A stretch of DNA of 64,000 nucleotides. Source: Agelas oroides (Eukaryota; Porifera; Demospongiae; Agelasida; Agelasidae). The number at the start of each line of letters is the position of its first letter. Positions within the stretch are counted from its first letter, which is position 1. The position numbers and the translations under genes were made by a program. Shown here one piece after another: positions 45,343-56,788 of the stretch. The stretch is taken from NCBI GenBank assembly GCA_949130485.1, contig OX422203.1, positions 3,129,178-3,193,177 on the forward strand, in the 5' to 3' direction. The notes beneath the pieces were generated by a model. It saw only the letters and a list, made by a program, of their open reading frames with translations. It made no database searches and had not been told where the DNA came from.

Positions 45343-45423
45343 GCGCTTACTTGACATTTGGAAACCAGTTGCGATTCGACTGGTCCGTTGCCCTAAATTG
45401 ACCGAACTCACTCTTCAAGCCAG

Positions 45424-45466
45424 ATCGTCCCAGAGGAGGTCGGACACGGTTGAACTTTACTCACAC
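45424..45466. repeat. Left arm of an inverted repeat that flanks the LINE
   Basis: AGAGGAGGTCGGACACGGTT and ~20 more bases here are the reverse complement of 47343-47383 with two mismatches. One arm touches the LINE truncation point. Confidence 0.7.
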
Positions 45467-45799
45467 TAATTGATTTTTCGTATTTCAACAGATTAGCTCT
45501 CTCGACTTTTACTGAGGGGGGCCCCAGTTTTCAAATCAAGATTCAAGGCTGGGGCAAGTCATAGAAAAAGCTAAAAAGCTTTCTACCTTGCAATATCCGA
45601 GATCAATTAGTGTGACCTCAGCCATTTTAATGATTTAATTGGAATAGTTGAGCCCGTTTGGGCCATCACAGGTACATGAGCATGGTAGTAGCTATACTAG
45701 TACAGCACAGATGTAGTACAGATACAGCACTCGATACAAACTGGGTAATTGAATAATTATGACTACCATGACATGGTTATTGATGGTTAAGGGGGGCCG

Positions 45800-47341
45800 A
45801 GTTTGGGGGTTATAGGGGTCCAGGTTCATGGGGACTTCCACCGTAAACCAGTTCCTTCCTCCTCTGCCACCACTTCCTCAATTCCTCCATAACACACTCA
45901 TCCACTCTATCTCCCACTTCCCTCTCCAAACTCTTTACACTCCTCCCCAACAGCAGTGCCATCTTTCCCTCATCCCCCACCCTTCCATACTCATCTATCC
46001 ACTCTTGTGTTCCTTCCATCTGCCTTATCTTCTCTAGCAAGTCCTGCCTCTCCCACCTAAACTCCTCGCATCTCACCAGAAAGTGTTCCACATCCTCTAC
46101 TTCGCAACTGTTACACAACACGCACCTTTCATCATCACACATCCTACACCGCTTTTTGTCCTCGAAGAGGCCTGCTGATCCTGTTCTCAGCCTAAACCGG
46201 AGCCTTACCCCTTCCTGACCTACCAAAGACCTTGTGTACTCCTCCAATCCTGCCTCTTCCTTCACCATCTGATACCACTTCAGGCTACTTTTTCCTTCTA
46301 TTTCTTCCATCCAATCCCTGCAGTTTTTCTCATGAACCCTCTCTTTCCATTCCTTTGCTGACCCTGTCTCACTACCTTCCAACCCATACTTCCTTAACAA
46401 CAGATCATACTCACTCTGCCAGCTAACACTTCCACAATCCTGCATCTTCTCCATTATCATTTTGACCAACCTACTGTCATCAAGCCTCTCCACCCTCCTT
46501 CCATAGAGCACCTTCTTCTCTTCCCTCCTTTCCTCTAGCTTCTTCCACCCTAGGTCTCCTCGTACTGCTACTCCTGCCACAGACCTGCTTGCTCCAAGTA
46601 GCTTCCTGCCAACCCTGTCTTGGACAGCTTCTAACCGCTTGCTGGCTACCTTTCCTCCTGTCCACCATACACTTGCTGCATGTTCAATGCTTGGACGAGC
46701 CAGAAGTTCCCATACCAACCTTCCTCGTTCTACCTCTATCTGGCCATTAACTCGACTCATCCACTCGGTCCTTCCTGCCAACTCCTCAGCCTTCTCCCTC
46801 ATTCTCTCCATTTGCACATTCCCTCTCATCTTCCGATCCAGCCAAACACCTAGGTATTTGAATGCTATCACTTCTTCCAGTTGCTCTCCGTTAATCGACC
46901 AGCTCTCTTCACTATTTGCTCCAACTACCATCGTTTTGCTCTTCCGTGCATTGAAACGAAACCTCCACTCCTGTGCATAGTGACCCACCACATCCAGCAT
47001 TTCCTGCAATTCATCACCTGTCTCTGCTAACAGTACAATGTCATCCGCATACATCAGACCTCCACACCAAATTCCATCCATTATCACTCCCAAACCCTTT
47101 TCTTCCAACTGCTTCATCATGTCCATTACATATATGCTGTATAACAGCGGTGACAATGAGCAACCTTGGCGTAACCCTGTTTCAACCGGAAACCATCTTG
47201 ACTGTTCCCCTTCCAACACCACACTTGCTTCAACCCCTTTATACAATCCTCTACAGATGCGGACAAACTTCTCCTCTACCCCGTACTGCTGCATTTTCCT
47301 CCACAACCCATCACGCCAGACTGTATCATACGCCTTTAATT
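45800..47341 (-). pseudogene. 5'-truncated LINE with intact reverse-transcriptase frame
   Basis: The minus-strand frame is open for ~510 codons from the truncation at 47341 (KAYDTVWRDGLW) to the stop at 45810. RT blocks visible: ETGLRQGCSLSPLLYSIYVM, the catalytic YADD (GGLMYADDIVLL), and AFKYLGVWLD. A Cys/His knuckle CRMCDDERCVLCNSC...H...C follows near the C-terminus, typical of LINE ORF2 ends. The endonuclease and 5' RT motifs are absent, so it is dead on arrival although the frame is clean, suggesting a recent insertion. The 3' UTR is short, with no long poly-A. Confidence 0.9.
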
Positions 47342-47342
47342 A

Positions 47343-47383
47343 GTAAAGTTCAACCGTGTCCGACCTCCTCTGAGATCGTCCAC
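47343..47383. repeat. Right arm of the inverted repeat flanking the LINE
   Basis: AGTAAAGTTCAACCGTGTCC and onward is complementary to 45424-45466. It begins two bases after the LINE 5' truncation point, so the truncation probably happened at or by this sequence. Confidence 0.7.
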
Positions 47384-48350
47384 TGCACCGTGTGGGCGGG
47401 GCTGGAAGAGGCGGGCCTGCCCGAAGTAGGTGGGCCCTCGGGCCATTTACGAGTAATTGGTCCCTTCTTGAAGTAAATGGTCCCCCACTCATCTCCCCTG
47501 ACTAGAGCTTAAACTTTGGAGTAGATGTTTTCTCAGACTCGAGTACACACTGATTTATATTCATGGTAAAATGACTGCTGTTTTCAAGTTTACTAAAAAG
47601 CACCGCTACAGCAGGCCCGTAGGCCAGGGGGGGTTCGAGGGGGTTCGAGCGAACCCCCCTTTTGGCCCTCAAAAAAATTTTATACACCGCCCAGCTACAG
47701 AGCTTGAGAATCACCGCTGCCCAAACGGGTTTGGTTGCAGCTATGCACCCCGTTTGTTCATGCATAGATAGTATCTATGGTTCATGGAGGACCAGCGGAT
47801 GAAAGCGGACCATGAGCGTAAGCGGCTGCGAAGCCTGCGATGAAAGGACGTACGTGCGTAAATAAATCGCTATTTCAGGCGCTCGAAGGTTCACCAGTTG
47901 TCCTTTTAGTGATTCACCGCCAACAATAAAGCGGCAACTGAACAGGCTGCAGTCAAACCATCTTTCTTAAAACGCATGGAAGTGTAGGTATACATGGTGT
48001 ATTGGTAGTCTATAGACATTTTGCAGTATTCTCTGACTATAACAGTATACAATACCAATAGCAACATGAACTACATAGCCAGTTGCGGTTGCAGAAAAAT
48101 TGAAGCATGAATGGAGGTAGCACTGCATCTGTGGCACAATCACACAGATATATAATACTTTCTCTTCACTTGTGACTTTGGCTGGAAAGAAAGCCATGCA
48201 GGTAAAACATGCAGGGCATTGACAAGAAGGGAGATAGTTAATTACTCCGAGTAGACTAGCCCTGGGGACCACCTACTTCAGGGGACCATTTACTTTGTGA
48301 CAGGCTCACAAAACAGATTGGTTGTTTTAACATTGGAGTGCAGGCAGCAG
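47384..48350. other. Intergenic with a GGGGGTTCGA palindromic repeat end
   Basis: The only structure is at 47610-47700: CCCGTAGGCCAGGG followed by a GGGGGTTCGAGCGAACCCCC palindrome, which looks like the terminus of a decayed element. No gene seen. Confidence 0.45.
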
Positions 48351-48353
48351 AAA

Positions 48354-49330
48354 TGGACCCTCAGAACGTTGACTACTCATTCCACCTCACACTTCAACTC
48401 GCAGAGTCTCGAAAACTGGCTGAAGCAAATTCAGAAGTAGCTATGACGTGCTCTACGTCTGAATGCAGGACATAGCTACTAGCTATCTTCTTTTGCTAGC
48501 ACTGATTCTTTCAGCCCATAAAAAAGTACTTGGAGGCATTGAAAGTCTGTGATCTTGCTCTACAATTAAAGCAGCCAGAAAATTTTGGCCTTTTAGATTG
48601 CAAGGCAAAGCTTGAAGTGATTCCAGTGAGCACACATCAGCCACTTAAAACCTGCAAGCATGCCCTCCAACTTTGCCAAATGCTCTTCTCGAGTCCCTTT
48701 CTTCTTTTGCCTTTCGTAGCTGTGCTTTTCCCTCCTCAGTGAACAGGTTACCATCAAGGCTGGAGGTCAAGAAAGAGATCACAATGGAAGAAACATCAGG
48801 CCTGATTGGGTTTGTTACCCAAGACCGATAGTCACTGTCTGATATTCCCTTGTTGTCTTACGATCAGCAAATCAGGTAGGTACCCCTAAGCACAGATGTA
48901 GCCTCAGATGCTGGTTCCTCTCACTTTAGCCTTAGTGCAGCCAACCATACCCCCTCAAATCAACCTAACCTCCTCCAAACAAGAATCTGGTGCACCGTTG
49001 CAGAAGTGTTTCTTAGTGGTGGCAAAACATCCGATGCCGTATCGTGTGTACATGCGGCACAATATCTTGCTCCTCAGTGCTCATCACACATGGCCGTGTG
49101 CTTAAAGTGGAAGGAAACACGAAACAAGCATCGGAGCAATCCTGGAAGCACTCAGAAGCGGAAAAGTACCTGCGGGAAGCCACATCCATAGACTATGAGG
49201 CTTGGTACTGGCTGGGTGAGGTGTTATCAGAACGAGAAGGGTGTAGACTGCTTCAAAACTTCCCTAGATCTTGAGCCAAGTGCTCCTGTGCAACCGTTCT
49301 CTGCTGTTCTCTCCTCTTCTGTACCACCAT
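48354..49330 (+). pseudogene. TTC7: TTC7-like tetratricopeptide protein, decayed C-terminal copy
   Basis: Segments match the C-terminal TPR array of TTC7 in order: MDPQNVDYSFHLTLQLAES (48354), then EALKVCDLALQLKQPENFGL with TCKHALQ (48527-48680). TRIWCTVAEVFLSGGKTSDA (48980) follows, and finally AEKYLREATSIDYEAWYWLG EVL with the family's C-terminal motif (49160-49330). TTC7 bridges PI4-kinase III-alpha to EFR3 at the plasma membrane. Here the frame shifts near 49085 and 49240, and one or two helices between the third and fourth blocks are missing. One AG/GT intron (about 48453-48513) may be real. A decayed gene copy is most likely. No upstream TPR exons are seen. Confidence 0.7.
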
Positions 49331-49799
49331 GTTGACTATAACAATAAATAACCTTGTTGCCTAGGCAATACCATTGTGTGATGTGTTTCAATGAGTTTTT
49401 ATCAATATACACAGGTATATAGCATTTACTTCTAATGGGTGCTATAATAAACTTTCTCTGATCTTGTAAAATACAAAGTGACATAAGACAACAAAAATAG
49501 AAAGTGGCTAAATGTTGACTAAATGCAGCAAGTAATTTTTTCAAGACAGTTCATTCTGGACCTGGTACAGTCTGTTCATACATGTGCATGGTAACCAGGT
49601 AAATTACATGCATGAACCCCAATCTCTCCTGCACTTTCCACCTGGTGGTCGTAGCAATGGGCGTATGTAGCTGGACATGATTGGGGCTTACAACGCCTTC
49701 CTAATCCCATGAAGGCCGGTGGAGGAAGACAATTGGAACCCCTTCAGATGCATGCCCTGGGGACGAAACCATCCTTCAGAAGCAGCAGCATCTTACTAT

Positions 49800-50360
49800 T
49801 CCGTTTCATCACATTGTTCTGTGTGATTTGTAATTGAAGAGTTGGGCTGTCCGGTGAAAACAAAATTGTTTGCACAGCATTCCATCCCCGTTATGACATT
49901 GAGGTGCTCACTATCTACGTGGTAGAAACCAGCTGTGTAATACCCCAGCCAATGACAAGTGGTCCATCTCTGTGTCTGGTACTACTCCATATCTTCTATG
50001 CAGCAGCGAGAAATAGCATGGGAGCTTGAATTTCCACCTGGAGCCTTACAGATAGACCGCCCTTCGCTAGCATTCACTGTCTGTGTCACAGCATTCCATA
50101 TCTGTTAGGAATGATCCAGCTGGCCAGTGCGTCTTCCCAGTGAGATTGATTGTGTGCTGTGACACAGTCTGTCGATTGTGGTTGTTTGATGTACCATCCT
50201 GCACACAGCCATTCGTGGTCCCCCTCCTCACGATTACAAGTTCCAACTTGATTGGATGATAGGCAGAGGGAGGACTGTACATGCAGGATTTGGTTATGCT
50301 TGGTCCACTGCCAGTACTTCCCAAGTACACAAGTCTTGCACTCCGTCATGCAGTACAACC
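49800..50360 (-). pseudogene. Possible Cys-rich repeat-module gene fragment
   Basis: Minus-strand frames contain two module-like pieces: YYTAGFYHVDSEHLNVITGM followed by ECC, and CAGWYIKQPQSTDC... ending DMECC about 90 bases later in another frame. The repeated GWY/GFY ... MECC pattern resembles short Cys-rich modules seen in invertebrate secreted proteins (weak memory-based comparison). Frames are broken between modules. Function unknown. Confidence 0.25.
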
Positions 50361-51240
50361 TTGTAAAGTCCCTCCCTTAGCTGGTTACGGTTTCTTGTTT
50401 GTCCTCCCGTCTGTTACGCTCTGCACACCCATACACAAGTCAGTTTTACTGTTGTGGATGAGAAACACTCCAATAGGAATGGTTTCCTCGGTGGATTATT
50501 CTGGAAGCTCGATTCAGGTTCAGGTGCTATAGGAAAGTGAAAAAATAAAATGTATAATGTTAATTGCAAATTTTTTATACGCAAAGTTGCATGATGTGCC
50601 AGAATAGTTTACACAAAACTTGACAAAAGTGAGTTATAGTTTGCTGTCTCAATGTGGTACAAGTATATATAGTCAGAGTACATATAACATAATAGCTACA
50701 CTCTGCTCGATTGTTTATCCTCAGCTGTGCCTCAGGTAAGCTGTCTAGCAGAGCATATCTGTGGTTATACTCCTTGGATGGGTGGTAGCTACATATATCC
50801 AATAGCCTGATGTAGCTGTAAGGCCATTTACATTTTGTGTGGAGAAAAGGGCAATGTAGATTGGATTATTCAGTCACTTACTAGGGCACTTGTAGAGCAG
50901 CCTTGCTAATATCCAGAGGACTAAGTCCATCTCTCTGTCCCATGTGGGTTGCCCCTGGCTGAAGAGCAACGATTGTTGGTTTGGTTCTATTCTTGCTGAA
51001 GGCCTTTGGACCAATGAAAATGGAGGATATAAAATCTATAGCTATGTACATGTATCTTATGCCAAATATCATCATTGATTTAATATGTACCTACTTAGAT
51101 GTAATGAACTACAAAAGCAATCTAATGTACTGGTACTTGTGTGTTAGGTATAGTCTATCGGGCTGCATTGGAGGTGCATGAGCAAGAGATGGTCTAGCCC
51201 AACAGACTAAGTTAGGCACAAAGGTAGAAGATGATACATA
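50361..51240. other. Intergenic, no gene seen
   Basis: AT-rich sequence with scattered short frames only, and no repeat of note until the palindrome at 51241. Confidence 0.4.
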
Positions 51241-51388
51241 TATATTATTTGATGGGTGAGAGGGCACTGAATATGGCTGGATATTGCACGAGTGTGCGGT
51301 CGTATTTTCACGAGCCGCAGGCGAGTGAAAATACAGCACAAGAGTGCAATATCCAGCCATATTGCCCTCTCACACATCAAATAATAGA
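51241..51388. repeat. ~148-bp hairpin, TATTATTTGATGGGTGAGAG arms
   Basis: The left arm (TATTATTTGATGGGTGAGAG, GGATATTGCAC, TATTTTCACGAG) pairs with the right arm ending CACATCAAATAATA. The loop is only a few bases around CGAGCCGCAGGCGAG. It abuts the dispersed repeat starting about 51380. Confidence 0.85.
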
Positions 51389-51714
51389 TTTATTATATTG
51401 TGATTTAGCAGCACCTAGAAGATAGACAGCTACGGCGCATGCGCAGTACAAAGGTCGTTGCTGCGTGCATATTTAATAAGCTTCAGGCTGCTGGCCTGTT
51501 TCTAGCTTTGGACGGCACCAGCACGCGTACCGATCCCTCTACCAGTGGAAGAAAGTACCGTAAGTCAGTAAATAATGCCGTGTTCATCCGTAATGAAAGC
51601 TTATTCGTTGTTTCAGCAGCGGCTACGAGTGCATTCCAATTAAAGCACACGCCGCGGTTGCTACGCAGCATATGCCCTGCGGGCTATTGAATACGGACTA
51701 TGGAATATGGGAAA
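51389..51714. repeat. Dispersed repeat (copy 1), related to 62000-62364
   Basis: About 300 bp align with 62005-62290. Shared words include GCACCTAGAAGATAGACAGC, GCGCATGCG, ACAAAGGTCGTTGCTG, CAGCACGCGTACCGATCCCT and CATATGCCCTGCGGGCTAT. The right part of the same repeat resumes at 53224-53282, so the 755-bp tandem unit below was inserted into it. Confidence 0.85.
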
Positions 51715-53223
51715 TTAGATCATGGTTGTAGTAAATGCTTGAATATGATTGGTCAACAGCAGGTGTTCTAAATCCCATAGAATACTTGTAAATTCTCATA
51801 GAACACCTGTAATTTTATTGCTTAGAGCATGAGGCCATTGTTTTGGCCTTACATTGTCAGTAGTATGTACATGGATTATGTATAAACAAATATTTTGATG
51901 TGTGTAAATACAAGTATATTTTGTGTAAATAAGCGAATTTTTGTTTTCTGTAAATCAAAAAAATTGTTTTTCCATTCGAGCGTATGCGGAAGTCCGGTTA
52001 TTATCCGTACACCACCTCCGTGAGCAGCGCTGTCTTTGAAACTGGCTGTGTTCTTCGAGTGAAGACAACGCTTTGAACAGCCGTTCGTTGTTCTCAGCGT
52101 GACCTTTCTTCACCAAGGTATATCGTAACCTGCACCCGTACTTTCAGAACACAGGTGAGTTATAGTTCGATTGTCGAGGTGTGTTCCGTTCGCTCGGTTC
52201 GCTCTGCAGGGTAGCTAGCCCGACGGCTCTTCGTGTCCACAGCTTTCCGTCGCTTGTGATGGCGGTATTTGCTTCGAAAATATGCTGGAGTTTACAACAG
52301 TGCTAGCCATGATCTAAAAAAGTGAGACACTGAGACCAACGGGATCTACGCGATTTATAAACCCTCGGGCCCCCTAGTAGCGCCCTCGCTGCGCTCGGGA
52401 CGCTACAGCCCGGGGGTCCTCGGGTTTCTAAATCGCGTAGATCCCTTGGTCTCAGTGTCTAACTATTATTTAGATCATGGTTGTAGTAAATGCTTCAATA
52501 TGATTGGTCAACAGCAGGTGTTCTAAATCCCATAGAATACTTGTAAATTCTCATAGAACACCTGTAATTTATTGCTCAGAGCATGAGGCCATTGTTTTGG
52601 CCTTACATTGTCAGTAGTATGTACATAGATTATATATAAACAAATATTTTGATGTGCGTAAATACAAGTATATTTTGTGTAAATAAGCGAATTTTTGTTT
52701 TCAGTAAATCAAAAAAATTGTTTTTCCATTCGAGCGTATGCGGAAGTCCGGTTATTATCCGTACACCACCTCCGTGAGCAGCGCTGTCTTTGAAACTGGC
52801 TGTGTTCTTCGACTGAAGACAACGCTTTGAACAGCCGTTCGTTGTTCTCGGCGTGACCTTTCTTCACCGAGGTATATCGTAACCTGCACCCGTACGTTCA
52901 GAACACAGGTGAGTTATAGTTCGGTTGTCGAGGTATGTTCCGTTCGCTCGGTTCGCTCTGCAGGGTAGCTAGTCCGACGGCTCTTCGTGTCCAAAGCTTT
53001 CCGTCGCTTGTGATGGCGGTATTTGCTTCGAAAATATGCTGGAGTTCACAACAGTGCTAGCCATGATCTAAAAAAGTGAGACACTGAGACCAACGGGATC
53101 TACGCGATTTATAAACCCTCGGGCCCCCTAGTAGCGCCCTCGCTGCGCTCGGGACGCTACAGCCCGGGGGCCCTCGGGTTTCTAAATCGCGTAGATCCCT
53201 TGGTCTCAGTGTCTAACTATTAT
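51715..53223. repeat. Tandem duplication of a 755-bp unit, each with a terminal hairpin
   Basis: Copy 1 spans 51715-52469 and copy 2 spans 52470-53223, about 98% identical by eye. Each starts TTAGATCATGGTTGTAG and ends CAGTGTCTAACTATTAT. Each carries a ~141-bp palindrome (52322-52462 and 53076-53216) with arms starting GAGACACTGAGACCAACGGG. A GC-rich interior segment (GGCTGTGTTCTTCGAGTGAA, CAGGTGAGTTATAG) resembles an exon followed by a donor, but no protein is recognisable. Confidence 0.88.
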
Positions 53224-53445
53224 ATATTTGTCATGTTGCTCTATGGGAAATACTATTGGCGCGTATACTAGGTATATAATAAATTATAATATACTAGGTT
53301 CTTGTTAAACTCTATCTACCTCACATGTAGCTACTGCTATGCTAATACCATACTGTCACAAAACAATGCAAGTATTTTCATATGCTGTACTGGTAGCTAC
53401 TCTAAGTGTTTGTATTTGCTTTTACAGCAAATAATAGTTACATTC

Positions 53446-53584
53446 TCCAGATGGAGCAGCATGAGCCCGAAGGGTGAATGTTGTTCTGTCTGGCATATTT
53501 GTTGGATGTTGCCCTCCAGATGGAGCAGCATGAGCCCGAAGGGTGAATGTTGTTCTGTCTGGCATATTTGTTGGATGTTGCCCC
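53446..53584. repeat. Two tandem copies of a 69-bp unit
   Basis: The unit begins CCAGATGGAGCAGCATGAGC and contains GGTGAATGTTGTTCTGTCTG. The copies are nearly identical. 69 is a multiple of three, so a 23-residue repeat is preserved in open frames on both strands. Coding is unproven. Confidence 0.85.
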
Positions 53585-53939
53585 CCAGCAACCCACTGAC
53601 AAACCCATTATCACCTCCATCCATTCAAGTTCAAAGATTTGGTTGCTAAGCAACATTCAACAATATCAGGTACAACCTAACAAAATGGCTATCATTTCGT
53701 AGTTCTTGTAACGCTCTATCTACTGATACTAGTTGCATTAAAATTGGAGTTTGCTGTCAGGAGTCATTGTTCCTAGAATTAATTTTTCATTACTGATACT
53801 TTAGACACGGCAGTTTCTATAACACGATTAACTTAAAAAGTCCCAAATCCCTTTTCTCACATTGTTTTGAAGTGTTACGATAGTTGCGTTGCTGAGCTAA
53901 TTAGTTAGACAGTTGCTTGCATGCTCATTACATCTGGTG

Positions 53940-55356
53940 GGTAGTGCATGATGCTGTTGTAGTCATATGGCACATCCAGGGAGTCCACTTCCCAGATAGA
54001 GTACCACTGAAAATTTTCCAGAGCATCAGGTTTGATGTTATCCATCTCAATCCTGAGGTATTGGTCACTATCTGTTCTTGATCATGGAAGAAGCCGATGG
54101 CATGGCCAAGCTCGTGGATGACCACACCCACATGGCTGTGGCATGATTGGTGAGGCATGCCAAGGGAGAGGTATTGTTCACCCCCTTGTCTCCCCACATA
54201 GGACCAACACCTTCAGAGGGTGAAGAGAGAGAGAGTTTGCATCTGCAAAACACTTCATACATAGCTTACAGATCTATCTCAACACAAACTTGTAGCTACA
54301 TCAATTGTCAGCGCACCAATTCATCCGTACAAAAAGGATGCAGTCCTCATCACTGTCCTGTTTTGGGACAAAGCGAAGGCAGGTGTGGTTCATCCAGTGC
54401 TGCATTCCCTTTTGGGCTGCCTCCCTCTCCTCCCCATCTGCAGCCAATGTCACATGACTATAAAGTCAGCCATGTTGTCAGCATCCTATCCAAATGAAAT
54501 CTTTAGAAATGACTGTGTACTGTTTGTCTTCCACAGACACTGACCCCTTGCATGGTATGACTTTCAACATGCATGGCCTCCCATACAGTACATATAACTA
54601 CTTAGCTAGTTGTCAATTGCAAGGTGAAGCCAAGGTAGCTAGCTTGTAAACACCATAACAGCAGAGTTTCTTTCAAGGCTGGTTCATTTTCACAGCTGCA
54701 TGCATGTGTACAGGCAGTGTTGGGTCCAACACACACACACACACACACACAGACACACACACACACACACACACGGTAGCTAACACTACTCAAATAATGC
54801 ACATGCAAAGCTAAAGACATTGCTTGCTCATGCAGATGCTGATTATTCTAGTACAGCTGTATTGCACTTACTCAAAAATACATAAGGCACTTGAGCATTT
54901 GGCCACATCAGTTGAGAGTACCATCCTTCTTCTCCAACCCTTATGACTGCCCTTCGTGGTTTGTGGTCAGAGCTATCTCTCTTGGTGTCAGGAGAGGAGG
55001 ATGCTGGAGGGCGCCCCTGACAAGTCCTCAGTAGCTCCTCAACTTGACTGTTGCGAACAATGTCCATTTCCACCAGCCAACTGTTCATTCTGGAGGCAAG
55101 CCTGATGGTGAAGAAAGTGTGAGAATTAGAATTAGACAACAGCCATAGCTGTCCACCTATGTACCTTCACAGTTTGTCTCACAAATCAACTCTCCAGCAG
55201 TTTCTTCATTCCTTGTGCTGATCTCCTCTCCAGCTCTCTTCCTATTGACGGCTCTTTTTAATCTCTTGTAGCATCCTCCACATCAGCAGTTACCACTGGG
55301 GAACAGCTAGCTTCCTTCAGCAAGAACACCAGGGTGGCTAACAGTGTTGCTTTCAT
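53940..55356 (-). pseudogene. Astacin-family zinc metalloprotease, frameshifted
   Basis: A likely first exon, 55356-55294, gives a signal peptide (MKATLLATLVFLLKEASCSP). Exons 55101-54872, 54437-54317 and 54210-~53940 join in consistent phases. They encode WPNAQVPYVFL, then the CLRFVPKQDSDEDC strand, then CWSYVGRQGGEQYLSLGMP and the zinc site HELGHAIGFFHD (54081-54116), all as in astacins. Just after the zinc site a small deletion shifts the frame. The downstream DSLDVPYDYNSIMHYP Met-turn is intact only in the shifted frame. The signal exon does not join the next in phase, so an exon is missing or damaged. A recent pseudogene or an assembly error are both possible. Confidence 0.8.
54731..54776. 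repeat. (CA)n microsatellite
   Basis: Nearly pure (CA)n with one GACA interruption, in an intron of the astacin gene. Confidence 0.9.
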
Positions 55357-55383
55357 CTTAGGTTTGCCGGTGTTTGGAAATAT
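55338..55383. repeat. Duplicated astacin 5' segment (pair with 55727-55772)
   Basis: AACAGTGTTGCTTTCATCTT through GGAAATATAA occurs at both places. The first copy contains the astacin start codon and 5' flank, the second lies ~390 bp upstream. A partial local duplication of the gene start. Confidence 0.7.
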
Positions 55384-55914
55384 AACTCCTCTGCCAGTCT
55401 GAAGATACTTTTAAACAATGCTTAAACCCTAGAAACCAGAATGTTTGGAAGGCAAGTGTAATACATAGGTATGCAGAAGAGGCAGAAAAGCGGTGCCATT
55501 TACACTTGAGCACCTAGCTGGTGAGTTTGTGAAACTGACAAGTTGAAGACCCCCTAAACCCTTTCTTTGTGTTCAGGAAATAGATACATATGCGAGACAT
55601 TCTTGTACAGTGTAAGGAAGCAGTAACAGTTCTAGGTTTTGATTGCCGTAGCAACAGCACCACCTTGCACCCAATAGTCACTATGTGTCTAGACCATGTC
55701 TCAGTAAGAAGCAACTTTGTGCTAACAACAGTGTTGCTTTCATCTTAGGTTTGCCTGTGTTTGGAAATATAATTATCTCCTAAAGCCACTCTGCCAATCT
55801 TTTAAATCTAAATTTGGATGATATAAGCCTGTTTTCTCCTATATAGAACTGAAAAGTGGATGAAATCATCCAAATTTGGATATTTGTAAGCTAGTGGAAA
55901 ACTTGTTGACAAGC

Positions 55915-56140
55915 TGGGCACAAGGAGTGCCCAAGCATGTAGCTCTAGTGTACCAGGAGTACCGAAACAGTATCCCTCTAGTGTACTAAGAGTGCCCAGA
56001 CTTGTTATACTGGATGTGCGCAAGGAGTACCCAAGCAGTAGCTCTAGTGTACAAGGAGTGCTCAAGCAGTAGCTCTATATTGTACAAGGAGTGCTCAAGC
56101 AGTAGCTCCAGTGTACAAGGAGTTCCCAAGCTTGTACACA
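55915..56140. repeat. ~36-bp minisatellite
   Basis: Six to seven imperfect units of CAAGCAGTAGCTCTAGTGTA plus CAAGGAGTGCC/T. The best conserved units are at 56030-56140. It lies between the astacin and PQBP1 genes. Confidence 0.85.
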
Positions 56141-56788
56141 GGACATGTACAGATTGGGCACTGGCTTGGGCACATGTGTGCATTTCCAAGCAGTTTCCCA
56201 GCTTGGTTACTCTAAGTGTCACAGCTTGGACACATTTGTGAACAAGTCAGTTTCTAAGTTGGGCACTCCAACCTTTATATATAGCAGTGATTGATATTCA
56301 ACATCACATGATCCATTCCTTTCAACCCCAAGCCAAGCCACCATTGTTTCAACAGAAGACTATATAGCTAATAATGGGAGTCATGAGTGGTTAACATACA
56401 CTAACTCCCACTGGACAGCTAACTGAACCCAGTGCTAGTGTTGTTCATTGGCAGCTCACTTATTATCATTCATGAGCATAGACAAGTAACGTATATACAA
56501 TGTACCTCTTTACGCTGGGCTTTAATTGTGCATGTGCTCATTTAGGGTGAGAGATCAGGGTTAATGCATGTGATTAGGGTTAGGGAGAGAATTTTAGAGT
56601 TGCAGCCAATATCACAGAAGGTCAGGTCTAGCTCAATAGACTACACAAGGTCCAGTATCGTAGGCCTCCAAGTGCCCCATAGTGCCTGGTTTCAAGTCAA
56701 TTGGTTCCTTGGAGTAAAAAGACTCAGTAAAACTTATACTGTGATAGGGTGTGCAACAAATGTGTGTATACATTTATGAGAGAGGAGC

